A DNA stretch of 53,850 nucleotides, from assembly GCA_031367405.1 (NCBI GenBank), contig JANLPT010000067.1, positions 1 through 53,850 on the forward strand, written 5' to 3'. Source of the stretch: JALHNI01 sp031367405. Its GTDB lineage: Bacteria > Acidobacteriota > Terriglobia > Bryobacterales > Bryobacteraceae. Each line of letters begins with the position of its first letter. Position 1 is the first letter of the stretch. The translations under genes and the position numbers were made by a program. The notes beneath the pieces were generated by a model. It was not told the DNA's origin. It saw nothing but the letters and a program-made list of their open reading frames with translations, and ran no database searches. Below are positions 1 to 8,813 of this stretch, in pieces.

Positions 1-671
1 TACCTGACGCGCAAAAGAGGGGGGCCGGAGCAATCCAGCCCCTTCTCAATTCCTGCCCAATAAAATCGCCAAGTACGGGGTCTGTCCCAACTACGCCAAG
101 CCACCGCGCAACTGTGGCGCGAAGCCGGCGCTTTGTATGAATCCAAAGTTATCGCGGCCGGCGTGAACGAGTGCCGACGCCGCGCCCGTTTCGGCTGAAG
201 TCTAGCCAGCCCCAACCGTAAAGTCGGGGGTGCACCAACCCAGTCACAAACAACGAAAATATCCCCAACTCCAACCGCATAAACAACTTAAGCCACCAAC
301 ACCGCCAACAAAACCCCCCAAATCTTGACCCTCCCAGCGATACTCATGGGTGAGAGGACCAAATCAAAGTGTCAACCCCCAAACAACAAGGCCGCCAGCC
401 GCCGCAACGCCCACCACTCCACCGGACCCATCAACGCCAGAGGCAAAGCCGCCACCAAACCGAAAACGCCCTCGAGCGCCATCATCTCACCGGCCCCCAT
501 CTCCGCCCCGCAACCCCCTCCATCCAAAAGGCAAACCCAACAATTGGGTCCGTTCCGCAATGCAGTGAATTCCCGTCGGGCGCGCCCCCTGTCCGGCCCC
601 GTACCCACCCCACCCGACGGGTACCAGCCTCAAAACCAGCACCCGCCAGCATATGATAGTGGGGATCTTCC
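1..671. other. Gene-poor region at the window start
   Basis: I see no convincing intact gene in these 671 bases. A plus-strand frame open from 64 to 198 encodes about 44 residues with plausible composition (LWREAGALYESKVIAAG), but an in-frame TAA at 61-63 precedes it, so at best it is the tail of a decayed gene. From 200 to 660 the plus strand is very C/A-rich. The complementary strand holds hydrophobic frames, for example a start near 491 following a GGGGGCCGGTGAG stretch and encoding about 37 residues (GVFGLVAALPLALMG), but codon choice there does not look like neighbouring genes. I leave these as unassigned. Confidence 0.4.
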
Positions 672-1748
672 ATGCTGAAATCTCACACCCTAATCGCTCT
701 AGCTTTCGCCGCGATCCTCCACGCCCAGGCCCCGTCACTCGTCTCGCCGGAGGTCCACCCCGACCGCCGCGTCACCTTTCGCGTCCAAGCCCCCCAGGCT
801 GCTGACGTCGGCTTCTATGGTGATTGGATGCCCGTCGGCACCATGCAAAAGATGACCAAAGATGCCGCCGGCATCTGGAGTCTCACCACGGCCCCGCTCG
901 AGCCCAGCATCTACATCTACGCCTTCACCATTGACGGCCTCACCATCGCCGACCCCATCAATCCGCGTATGAAGCTCCGCGCCCGCACCTCGGCCAGCCT
1001 GCTGGAGGTTCCCGCAGCAACTCCGTCCCTTTGGGACGCTCGCGACGTGCCCCACGGCTCGGTGGAAATCAACTATCAGAAATCTAACGCGCTCAACGGG
1101 GAGACTCGCTCCTTCTGGATTTACACGCCGCCGGGCTACGCTCAAAACACCAAGCAACGCTACCCTGTCCTATATCTCTTCCACGGGTCGAATGATACGG
1201 CGGGTGGCTGGGTCTTAGCCGGTCAGGCGAATTACATTCTCGACAACTTACTGGCTGACCGCAAGTTAGTCCCCATGGTCGTCGTCATGCCCTTCGGCCA
1301 CGCGGTCCCGTTCACGTCACCGCGCGACATCCAAACCACTAACTCCGCCGTCTATGAGAAGTACTTACTCGAAGACGTACTCCCCTTGGTCGAGACGAAG
1401 TACCGTGTAAAAAAAGACCGTGACCACCGCGCCATCGCCGGGTTCTCCATGGGCGGTGGCCAGGCTCTCTCCATCGGCTTCCACCATCTCGACCTTTTCA
1501 GCGCCGTCGGGGCCTTCAGCGCCGCCGCACCGCAGAATCTCGACACCCAATTCCTAGACAAGCACAAGTTGAAGGTCCTCTGGTTCGGCTGCGGGAAAGA
1601 TGACTCACTCTTCCAACGCTCCGCCGGCCTCGACGCTTTATTTACGAAGCGCGCCATCCCCCACACCTTTCGCGTAACTCCCGGAGCCCACACCTACACC
1701 GTCTGGCGTCAGTATCTAGGCGAGTTCGCCCCCCTACTATTCCGCTAA
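672..1748 (+). CDS. Secreted esterase (PF00756 family, CE1/feruloyl-esterase-like)
   Basis: The 358-residue product has a signal peptide (about residues 1-19, cut near HAQA-PS), an N-terminal E-set/CBM48-like beta-sandwich (about 25-115) and a C-terminal alpha/beta-hydrolase esterase domain (about 130-358). The nucleophile elbow is G-F-S-M-G with Ser259; Asp310 or Asp311 (GCGKDDS) and His340 (GAHTYTVW) complete a likely triad, and YLFHGSND near 168-175 fits the oxyanion region. This E-set plus esterase arrangement is common in secreted polysaccharide or feruloyl ester hydrolases. The substrate cannot be told from sequence. The gene stands alone on the plus strand and is followed by a GC-rich hairpin. 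Confidence 0.85.
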   Translation: MLKSHTLIALAFAAILHAQAPSLVSPEVHPDRRVTFRVQAPQAADVGFYGDWMPVGTMQKMTKDAAGIWSLTTAPLEPSIYIYAFTIDGLTIADPINPRMKLRARTSASLLEVPAATPSLWDARDVPHGSVEINYQKSNALNGETRSFWIYTPPGYAQNTKQRYPVLYLFHGSNDTAGGWVLAGQANYILDNLLADRKLVPMVVVMPFGHAVPFTSPRDIQTTNSAVYEKYLLEDVLPLVETKYRVKKDRDHRAIAGFSMGGGQALSIGFHHLDLFSAVGAFSAAAPQNLDTQFLDKHKLKVLWFGCGKDDSLFQRSAGLDALFTKRAIPHTFRVTPGAHTYTVWRQYLGEFAPLLFR

Positions 1749-1775
1749 TAGCCCACCAAATCCTTTGCCCACGCC

Positions 1776-1808
1776 GTAGGTCCGGCCTCCCGGCCGGGCC
1801 GGGAAGCC
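1776..1808. repeat. Intergenic GC-rich hairpin repeat, copy 1
   Basis: The arms GGCCTCCCGGC (1784-1794) and GCCGGGAAGCC (1798-1808) pair with one mismatch around a 3-base loop. The leader GTAGGTCCGG at 1776-1785 makes this copy match 25281-25300 with one difference over 20 bases. It lies 28 bases after the esterase stop and could fold at the end of its mRNA. There is no T-run after it, so it is not a standard terminator. Confidence 0.6.
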
Positions 1809-1922
1809 CGCCCAACTGGGTGCCTCATGGTTTTCATGACGGGCCCCGCCCGTCGGTGACTTCGTACGCGGCTGGTGCGGGGCGGTTGGTGGTTGGGATG
1901 CGGAAGGGGGGACTTGTCATTA

Positions 1923-2199
1923 TTAGAGGGGCATGGTGCCGGGGGGTGCGTCTCGGTTTTCCAGGCCGGTGAGGTCTTTGCGGGTTTGGTGAATGGCTTC
2001 GATGGCGGCGTCGTGGGCGTCGGGATGTTTGAGCAAGATGTTCAGGATGAGCTTGGTAGTAAATGGGCCAAGCTTCGAGGTCGGAAGGGATGTAAGCCGG
2101 ATCCTGGGCTTTGACGAGATGAATCTGGTAAGTACCGTCGGGTTGTTCGCGGTGGGGACGGGAAAAGGCGGAGTAAGTCACGCCAGACAGTAGTTGCAT
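1923..2199 (-). pseudogene. Small hypothetical gene with an apparent frameshift
   Basis: Reading down from ATG at 2199, one frame gives a credible beginning (MQLLSGVTYSAFSRPHRE, then DPAYIPSDLE), while a second frame shifted by +1 near 2070 gives a credible end (KLGPFTTKLILNILL, then AIEAIHQTRKDLTGLE) and stops at TAA 1925-1923. Joined, they make about 92 residues. The single open frame that spans the region degenerates into arginine-, proline- and histidine-rich translation after the shift, as expected when the wrong frame is read. I do not recognise the family. It could be a decayed gene or an assembly indel. Confidence 0.55.
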
Positions 2200-2282
2200 G
2201 TGTGGTTATCCGATTCGACCGTAGCCGATAGGAACAAGCGGCGAAGTGGGCGGGGCGGGTAAGTTATTCTAACAAGGCAAGG

Positions 2283-2301
2283 AACAAACGCACTTAGTGC
2301 G
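2283..2301 (-). terminator. Possible terminator after mutY-mutM
   Basis: On the minus strand CGCAC-TAA-GTGCG (2301-2289) is followed by TTTGTT (2288-2283). The stem is only 5 base pairs with a 3-base loop, so this is a weak intrinsic terminator candidate. It lies about 60 bases downstream of the mutM stop. Confidence 0.35.
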
Positions 2302-2304
2302 GAG

Positions 2305-2344
2305 TACCCTGCAGTTGCGCCGGAGACCCTGTAGTTGCGGCGCA
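2305..2344. repeat. Imperfect 20-base tandem duplication
   Basis: Two adjacent 20-base units (2305-2324 and 2325-2344) share the cores ACCCTGCAGTTGCG and ACCCTGTAGTTGCG, in the noncoding stretch just downstream of mutM. No function is evident. Confidence 0.45.
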
Positions 2345-2361
2345 ACGTGATCGAGGTGCCG

Positions 2362-3210
2362 TTAAAGTTGACGAATGCGGCGCGGGGATTGGGGCGGACG
2401 ATGCGCCTGGCAGACTGGGCAAAAGAATGTGCTGCGTCCTGCTTGGGTAACTCGGACGATGGCTTGTTTACAGCGGCGGCACGGCTGGCCGTCACGCTGG
2501 TAGACTGCCACGGCGAGTAAGTCGGCTTCCGGAAAATCGGAGCCCTTGCCCGTCGCCTTAAAGGTATTCTCCACCGCTTTCGCCAAGACACTGACAATAG
2601 CAGAATGCAGTGCTTTGATCTGCTTCGGCGTTAAATCGCGAGGGGCAGCGGCCGGGTGAATCCGGGACTTCCACAAGGCCTCGGCAGCCCAGATATTACC
2701 CAAGCCCACGACACGCCCTTGGTCGAGCAGCAAGGGCTTGATGGGAGCTTTCGAACTCTTAAGAACTTCGGCCAGAACGGCGGGAGTGAAGGCGGCGTCG
2801 AGCGGTTCGGGGCCTAGAGCGGCGAACACCGTGGGCAGGTCTTTCGCGGGGTGGATGGTGATGTTGCCGAAAGTCCGCGAGTCTTCAAAGGCGAGGGCGC
2901 TGCCATCATGAAGGTGAAAGGCGATGCGGGTATATTGTGGCAGATCGCGGGAGTTTGGCACGTGGTAGATGTGCCCCGTCATGCCGAGCTGGACGCGGAT
3001 CGTGTGGGCATTGCCCAGTTCAATCAGCACACTCTTGGCGCGCCGTCCGTAGCCGGTTACGGGCTGCTGGGCGGCCAGTTTCGCCAAACGCCCCGGCGGC
3101 TGCGGGCGCGTCATCCCGGGCCGCAGCACGCGGACCCGGTCAATCGTGACGCCCGGCGCATCCAAACGCAAACGGCGGACCATATACTCGGCTTCAGGTA
3201 GTTCGGGCAT
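2362..3210 (-). CDS. mutM: Formamidopyrimidine-DNA glycosylase (Fpg/MutM)
   Basis: This bifunctional glycosylase/AP lyase removes 8-oxoguanine and formamidopyrimidines. I start it at 3210, not at the longer in-frame ATG at 3237, because the family requires MPELPE at the N-terminus: Pro2 is the Schiff-base nucleophile and Glu3 a catalytic acid. In the 282-residue product I see MPELPEAE (1-8), Lys59 in RRAKS, the helix-two-turn-helix motif GLGNIWAAE (169-177), and a C-terminal zinc finger C244-x2-C247-x16-C264-x2-C267 with the conserved AGRSTFFCPVCQ. The start overlaps the 3' end of mutY by 17 bases, so translation is probably coupled. MutM and MutY together form most of the GO repair system; no mutT is present here. 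Confidence 0.95.
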   Translation of the reverse strand: MPELPEAEYMVRRLRLDAPGVTIDRVRVLRPGMTRPQPPGRLAKLAAQQPVTGYGRRAKSVLIELGNAHTIRVQLGMTGHIYHVPNSRDLPQYTRIAFHLHDGSALAFEDSRTFGNITIHPAKDLPTVFAALGPEPLDAAFTPAVLAEVLKSSKAPIKPLLLDQGRVVGLGNIWAAEALWKSRIHPAAAPRDLTPKQIKALHSAIVSVLAKAVENTFKATGKGSDFPEADLLAVAVYQRDGQPCRRCKQAIVRVTQAGRSTFFCPVCQAHRPPQSPRRIRQL

Positions 3211-4174
3211 TGAGCAAACGCAGACCTTTCTTCGCAATCGTGCTGATGGGCTTGGTTAAAGCGTCGGCGGGGTTAAGCCAAACAAAGCCCGTGGGCGCTT
3301 GGGTCAAAGTCGCTTCGATGATCGTAATGGTGTAGCGATGGTTGACGATGGCGTGCTTCACCTCGCCCACGCGCTTCCCCCGGACGGCCTTCGGCAACTG
3401 ACCCGGTTCCGGCAATTCATGAAAGCCGGCCAGCCGCTGGCTATCCGTGGGCCGCCGCCAGAAAAGGACCTCGTCCTGGCGGCGGATCAGGAGCAGAGTG
3501 ATGCTTTCGTCAATGGGCTTGGCCTTGCCGAGCTTCACGGGCAGTTGATGCTGGCGGCCGGCCTTGCGACCTTCACACAGCCCGGACACCGGGCACAAGA
3601 GGCACTGCGGCTTGCGCGGCGTGCAGAGCGTGGCGCCGAGCTCCATCATGGCCTGATTGAAGAGGCCGGGCTGGCGAGCGTCAAGCCGCTCATCGGCGGC
3701 GGCTTGTAGACGGCGGCGAACCAAGGGGGAACGGATATCGCCCGCATCGTTAGTGACGCGAGCCATGGTGCGCACGACGTTGCCATCGAGCACCGCATGG
3801 GGCAAGGCAAAGGCGATGCTCGCGACGGCGGCGGCCGTGTAGTCGCCCACGCCGGGCAGCTTGCGAATCGCCGCATAGTCGCGCGGAAACCCGGCGGCGA
3901 TCTCGCGGGCCGCGCGCTGCAGATTGCGGGCACGAGAGTAGTAGCCGAGTCCGCTCCACATGGCCAGCAGTTCACTCTCGCCGGCAGCGGCCAGCGCGGC
4001 GGCGGTGGGATACGCCATCAAAAAGCGCCCGTAGTAAGGGATCACCACCGAAGCGCGCGTCTGCTGCAGCATCACTTCGGAGACCAGGATGCGGTAAGGG
4101 TCGGCCGTGTGACGCCACGGCAAATCGCGCTTCACGCCTTCATACCAGCGAATCAGATTTTGAGAGAATTTCAT
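3194..4174 (-). CDS. mutY: A/G-specific adenine glycosylase (MutY)
   Basis: MutY removes adenine mispaired with 8-oxoguanine. The 326-residue product shows the catalytic Glu33 (SEVMLQQT), the helix-hairpin-helix LPGVGDYTAAA (106-116), the catalytic Asp130 (VLDGNVV), and the 4Fe-4S ligands C184-x6-C191-x2-C194-x5-C200. A C-terminal NUDIX-like domain (about 220-326) reads 8-oxoG in the template strand. The length is typical. It is the first gene of a mutY-mutM pair and diverges from uvrA, leaving only 19 bases between the mutY ATG and the best uvrA start. Promoter elements for one or both must therefore lie inside the other coding region. Confidence 0.95.
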   Translation of the reverse strand: MKFSQNLIRWYEGVKRDLPWRHTADPYRILVSEVMLQQTRASVVIPYYGRFLMAYPTAAALAAAGESELLAMWSGLGYYSRARNLQRAAREIAAGFPRDYAAIRKLPGVGDYTAAAVASIAFALPHAVLDGNVVRTMARVTNDAGDIRSPLVRRRLQAAADERLDARQPGLFNQAMMELGATLCTPRKPQCLLCPVSGLCEGRKAGRQHQLPVKLGKAKPIDESITLLLIRRQDEVLFWRRPTDSQRLAGFHELPEPGQLPKAVRGKRVGEVKHAIVNHRYTITIIEATLTQAPTGFVWLNPADALTKPISTIAKKGLRLLNARTT

Positions 4175-4193
4175 CGAACGTTATACTTAGAGT

Positions 4194-7098
4194 ATTCAAG
4201 ATTCGATCCTCATTCGTGGTGCCCGCGTTCATAATCTCAAGAACCTTTCGCTGGCTATCCCTCATCATCAGTTGACCGTAGTTACCGGCGTGTCGGGCTC
4301 CGGCAAGAGTTCGCTCGTCTTCGATACCATCTATGCCGAAGGGCAACGGCGCTACGTCGAATCGATGTCGGCTTACGCGCGCCAATTCCTGGAGCGCATG
4401 GAAAAGCCCGACGTCGACGAAATTGACGGCATCGCGCCGCCGGTCGCCATCAAGCAGAAAAACACCACGCGCAATCCGCGTTCCACCGTGGCCACATCGA
4501 CCGAAATCTACGACTTCCTGCGGCTGCTGTACGCGCGCGCCGGGACGACGTGGTGTCCGAACTGCCAAAAACCCGTCGAGCGCGATACGGTAGACCAAGT
4601 CGCGATGACCATGCTGCGGCAGCCACTCGGCTCGCGCTGGCATGCGCTGTTTCCCATCGTCCAAACCGCCGCCGCCGTTCCCGATGAGGGCCTGAAAAAA
4701 GCCGCCCCCGTAAAGAAGGCCGAGACGCATAAGAAGACGCTGCTGAAGACCGTCACCAAGGCGCGCGTCGACACCGGCGACCTGCGCGACCGGCTCTTCG
4801 AACTGCGCGCCAAAGGCTTCAACCGCCTCTTCCAAAACGGCCGCATCTTCGAGTTCTCCTCCCCCGAAAGCTTGCTCGACATCGACTTCGCCCAGCCGCT
4901 TTTCGCCTTGGTGGATCGCTTCGCCATCAGTGAAGACCTGCACCAGCGCGTCGTCGATACCACCGAGGTCTGCTACCGCGAAGGCGGCGAAGTGATCTTC
5001 GAAGAAGCAACGCCCACCGCGAGACGGCTGCGCTTCTCCGAAGCGTTCAGCTGCAAAACGTGCCTTAAGGAGTTCCAGACGCCGGAGCCTCGGCTGTTCA
5101 GCTTCAACAATCCTTTCGGTGCCTGCCCGCGTTGCCAGGGCTTCGGCAACACCATCGACTACGACATGGATCTTGTGGTGCCGGACCGTACCAAGAGCCT
5201 CGACGAAGGTGCAATCGACCCCTGGAACAAGCCCTCCTACGAGTGGCATTACGAAGAGTTTCAACGCGGCCAGCCCGCTAAATTTCCCTGGACGACACCC
5301 TATGGCGAACTCACCCGTGAGCAGCGCAAGGTGGTCGAAGAGGGCGTCCGCAAATTCTTCGTCGAAGTGGAGAAGAAAAAGTATAAGGTCCACGTGCGCG
5401 TCTTCATCAGCCGCTACCGGGGCTACGCCCGCTGCGCCGATTGCGACGGCAGCCGGTTACGTCCCGAGGCTTTGTACGTGCAGCTATCGGGCCGTACCAT
5501 CGGCGATGTCGTGAAGCTGAATATTGCCGAAGCGCTCGCCTTTTTCGCCCAGATGACCCTGCCCGATGAAGCCCGCGCCATCGCCGACCGCATCCTGGTG
5601 GAGATTCGGCAGCGGCTGCGTTTCTTAAACGATGTGGGCCTCGAATACCTCACCCTCGATCGCCTGTCGGCGACTCTGTCCGGCGGCGAGGCCCAGCGCA
5701 TTCAGTTAGCCACCTGCCTGGGCTCGCAGTTAGTGGGCGCTTGCTATGTGCTCGACGAGCCGTCCATCGGCTTGCATTCGCGCGACACCGGCCGGTTGAT
5801 TCGCATCCTGCATGAGTTACGCGATTTAGGCAATACCATTCTGGTTGTCGAGCATGACTCGGACGTGATGCGCGCCGCCGATCATTTGATTGATTTGGGC
5901 CCCGGGGCGGGCGAGCATGGCGGCCAGTTGATTTACGAGGGGACCTTCGATGAGTTAGTCCGCTGGCCCGATCATCCCTCACGCACCGGTGTGCATCTTC
6001 GCGCGGAAAATAGCGCGCGGGCTAACCCGGGCCAGCGCCGCAAGGTAAACAAGAAGCGTCAAATGACCTTTCGCGGCTGCCGCGCGAATAACTTACGTAA
6101 TATCGATGTCGAAATCCCGCTGGACTTACTCGTCGCCGTCACCGGCGTGTCCGGCTCGGGTAAGTCGACGTTGGTCCATGACGTCATTCACCGCACGCTC
6201 GCGCGCCGTTATAAGAGCGAAGGCGAGCCTTCCGCGAAAGAAACGGAAGAGTTCGAGAACGCCGACCGGCAGACCTGCCGCAGCGTCGAACATGCGGAGC
6301 AGTTATCGAACGTGGTGCTGGTCGACCAATCACCCATCGGCCGCACGCCGCGTTCCAACCCCGTCACTTACGTAAAAGCCTTCGACTTGATCCGAGCTCT
6401 TCGCGTCCACGCCGGAAGCGAAAAAGCGCGGCTATGCGGCGGGCCATTTCTCGTTCAACATCCCAGGCGGCCGCTGCGAAACCTGCCAGGGCGACGGCAC
6501 GGTCACCGTGGAAATGCAGTTCCTGGCCGACGTCGAGCTCGTTTGCGACGACTGCAAAGGCACACGCTACAAGCCATCGTTGCTCGAGATTAAGTATCGC
6601 GAATTGGACATCCATCAGGTGCTGCGCCTCAGTATTGCTGAAGCGATGGCCTTCTTCGCTGACCAGCCTAAGCTGTTCAATAAACTGCGCGTGCTGGACG
6701 AGGTCGGCTTAGGGTATCTGCGATTGGGGCAATCGGCAACGACGCTCTCGGGCGGCGAAGCGCAACGGGTCAAACTGGCGGCACACTTAGCCCTAGCGAG
6801 TTGTGCGGGCACCTTGTTTATTTTCGACGAACCCACCACCGGCTTGCACTTCGACGACATCGCCAAGTTACTCACGGCGTTTCAAAAGCTAATCGAGCAA
6901 GGTGGCAGCGTCCTGCTGATTGAGCACAATATGGACGTTATCCGAGCGGCGGACTGGATCATCGACCTCGGCCCCGAAGGCGGTGCCGGTGGCGGCCTGG
7001 TGGTCGGCGTCGGCACACCGGAGCAGATTGCGGAGCTGCCAGGATCGTACACCGGCCAATTTCTGGCGGCGGCCATGCGCGGCCTAGCGAAGCGATAA
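4194..7098 (+). pseudogene. uvrA: Excinuclease ABC subunit A, frameshifted and with an apparent ATT start
   Basis: UvrA is the damage-sensing ATPase of nucleotide excision repair. Both ABC halves are present: Walker A GVSGSGKSS and GVSGSGKST, signatures LSGGEAQRI and LSGGEAQRV, Walker B VLDEPSIGLH and IFDEPTTGLH. Zinc-binding pairs CKTC...CPRC and CETC...CDDC are also visible. Two oddities. First, the conserved N-terminus (ILIRGARVHNLKN) is in frame from about 4206, but between the upstream in-frame TAG (4188-4190) and the Walker A motif the only standard start is TTG 4272, too late for the family; ATT at 4194 gives QDSILIRGARV. Second, the frame shifts near 6393 (ATC-C-GAG): family sequence continues as ELFASTPEAKKRGY in the +1 frame. 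Loss of one CG from an ancestral CGCGAG explains it. The corrected length is about 968 residues, normal for UvrA. Confidence 0.85.
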
Positions 7099-7111
7099 GT
7101 CCGGCTAAACC

Positions 7112-7149
7112 GGCGTGGGCCTCCGGCCTGCGTTCTTTGAAATCCAGGG
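7112..7149. repeat. Dispersed intergenic repeat, copy 1
   Basis: The run beginning GGCGTGGGCCTCCGGCC and continuing GCGTTCTTTGAAATC recurs at 49809-49841 with three single-base differences over 33 bases. Each copy lies just after a plus-strand stop codon (uvrA here, the DUF3224 gene there), inside a short convergent intergenic space. Its GGGCCTCCGGCCTG core is partly self-complementary. Confidence 0.65.
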
Positions 7150-7168
7150 GCTTGCCAATCATTCCGAC

Positions 7169-8791
7169 TTACTCGCCCGTTGGACCCGCCACCTTAGGCA
7201 CAGCCGCCCGGGTAAGATGCAGGACGAACGGTGTCACCTCAAAAGGCAGCTTTTCGCGCGCCGATAACAGCGCCACCGACTTAGTCTTTAGCAACGTAAG
7301 TCGATTCGACCAGGGGTCCGCTTTAATCCGCGAACCCAAAGGCAAAGCGGCGATCTGTTCCACCTTGCCTTCCGCTAAGGCGGGCGCTTTCTGCGCCAGT
7401 TCGTTCAATTGCAGAAACGTCTCGCCGGTAGCCAACTGGTTACCCAAGTTTGCTTGAATCAAGCCGGGTAACTTAGGCGCCTTCGCGGCCAGCGCCTTGA
7501 GAAACAATCCCGCATTGCCCAGCTTTTCCTGATAAGGCGATTTCTTCAGATACTCAATGGCGCGCTTGCCTGCGGCCCACGCTTCCAGCTCGGGCCGGCG
7601 GAAGCGAAAGCGATTCAACACCTGAGCATCGGTCAGCATCGTCCGGTTGGCGAAGGCAAACTGCGTCTCCGTGCGATGGCCCAAGGCGATGTGCGCCACC
7701 TCGCCCGCCAGCACCATCGCCAGGCTCGCTTCGTCGGGCAGTACGTCGATCAAGCCGCGGCTGATGACGATGGCCCGGCCGACGGAAAACGTTTCCAGCG
7801 GCGTGGTCATCAACACCCGGCATTCAATGTCGATATTCAGATTATTGGTGGCCAGTAAATTGTTTACGACGGCGTTCAACACCTTATCCACGTCCCCCTT
7901 GGGCGCGAGTAAGCCCGCCTTATCCAGACGCTCCAACACGTTCTCTTCCGCTTGGCGCTCCCACATCCGCTGGCTCTCCAGCGGCGAATTCTGCTTGGCA
8001 CTGCCGCCGTCATCCACGGAAGACTCCGATTCCACCAGCATGCTGGTCAACTCACTCAACTTACTGCCACCGCCCACGTCATAACCCCAGAAGCGCGTCT
8101 GCGCCTTGAATCGCGGCACCCGCTGCTTGGCCGTAGCGGGGTTGGCATTCTCGATATAGACGTAGGCCGGCACCCAGCGGCCGGGCGCAACGTTCACTCG
8201 CCAGCTATCGAAATTGAAATATAACTCGACATTGGCCCCCCACCGCGACACCTTCGCGGGCGTAAAGCTGCCATTGAGCCGGACGATGCGGCGCTCACGA
8301 TCATCCACCCAAATGCGTCCAATAAAACGGCCCGGCGACGATTCCATCCGCGGCGCAACGTCAAATACCAGGCACCGCACCTCGCCCAGAAATTCGCGGC
8401 GCACATACTCGAAGCTATAAGTCTGACGATCGAAGTTCGTCGCATCCGGAATCATCATCTGCGCGAAACCCGCTGGTTTGAAGATGATTTGCCGGCCGTG
8501 CGCGCGTTGGCGGATGGTGGCGGAGTCAAGAAACGAATCGTAGTCGATGCCGCCCCCCAGCGTCACGCGGCCCAAAAAGTACTGGTCATCGCGCGGACCC
8601 TCATCGGGCCCTTCCGGGTCCTCCTGTAAGTAAGTCTCAATAATTGGATTGAGGGTCCGCATCTGTGCCAGAAAGTCTTGTTCATTTTTCACAATCTCGT
8701 CGAGCAGACGATCCACCGCGCCGGACTCTTTGGTCGGGGTCTGTGCGCAGGCGAGGGTGGCCACAAGGGCTAAGCAAAGTCGGGCGATCAT
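7169..8791 (-). CDS. Secreted M48-like metalloprotease homologue with an altered HExxH motif
   Basis: I start at ATG 8791, directly after GGAGGAAAA, which yields 540 residues with a signal peptide MIARLCLALVATLACAQ; the upstream in-frame extension has no signal peptide. The first half (about 25-240) is unassigned beta-rich sequence. The second half (about 285-400) looks like a Peptidase_M48 core: SVGRAIVISRGLIDVL, then DEASLAMVLAGEVAHIALGH. The zinc motif HExxH reads G363-E-V-A-H367, so the first His ligand is Gly, while His372 follows. It may be a pseudo-protease with a scaffold role, or bind metal differently. The gene lies 22 bases downstream of tonB in the same operon. Confidence 0.7.
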   Translation of the reverse strand: MIARLCLALVATLACAQTPTKESGAVDRLLDEIVKNEQDFLAQMRTLNPIIETYLQEDPEGPDEGPRDDQYFLGRVTLGGGIDYDSFLDSATIRQRAHGRQIIFKPAGFAQMMIPDATNFDRQTYSFEYVRREFLGEVRCLVFDVAPRMESSPGRFIGRIWVDDRERRIVRLNGSFTPAKVSRWGANVELYFNFDSWRVNVAPGRWVPAYVYIENANPATAKQRVPRFKAQTRFWGYDVGGGSKLSELTSMLVESESSVDDGGSAKQNSPLESQRMWERQAEENVLERLDKAGLLAPKGDVDKVLNAVVNNLLATNNLNIDIECRVLMTTPLETFSVGRAIVISRGLIDVLPDEASLAMVLAGEVAHIALGHRTETQFAFANRTMLTDAQVLNRFRFRRPELEAWAAGKRAIEYLKKSPYQEKLGNAGLFLKALAAKAPKLPGLIQANLGNQLATGETFLQLNELAQKAPALAEGKVEQIAALPLGSRIKADPWSNRLTLLKTKSVALLSAREKLPFEVTPFVLHLTRAAVPKVAGPTGE

Positions 8792-8813
8792 TTTTCCTCC
8801 GGTGAGTAAGTTG

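Noticed and set aside
2178..2597. Minus-strand frame overlapping the mutM 3' end
   Set aside because: Out of frame with mutM, Arg-rich and unsupported.
3211..3237. Upstream start for mutM
   Set aside because: The catalytic N-terminal proline must be residue 2, so translation must begin at MPELPE (3210).
4140..5393. Long 417-residue minus-strand frame
   Set aside because: It is antisense to uvrA, which has all its family motifs in the plus frame, and it has no recognisable domain.
4194..7098. Programmed +1 frameshifting in uvrA
   Set aside because: No slippery codon followed by a stop is present at the shift and the zero frame stays open for about 65 codons, unlike known recoding sites.
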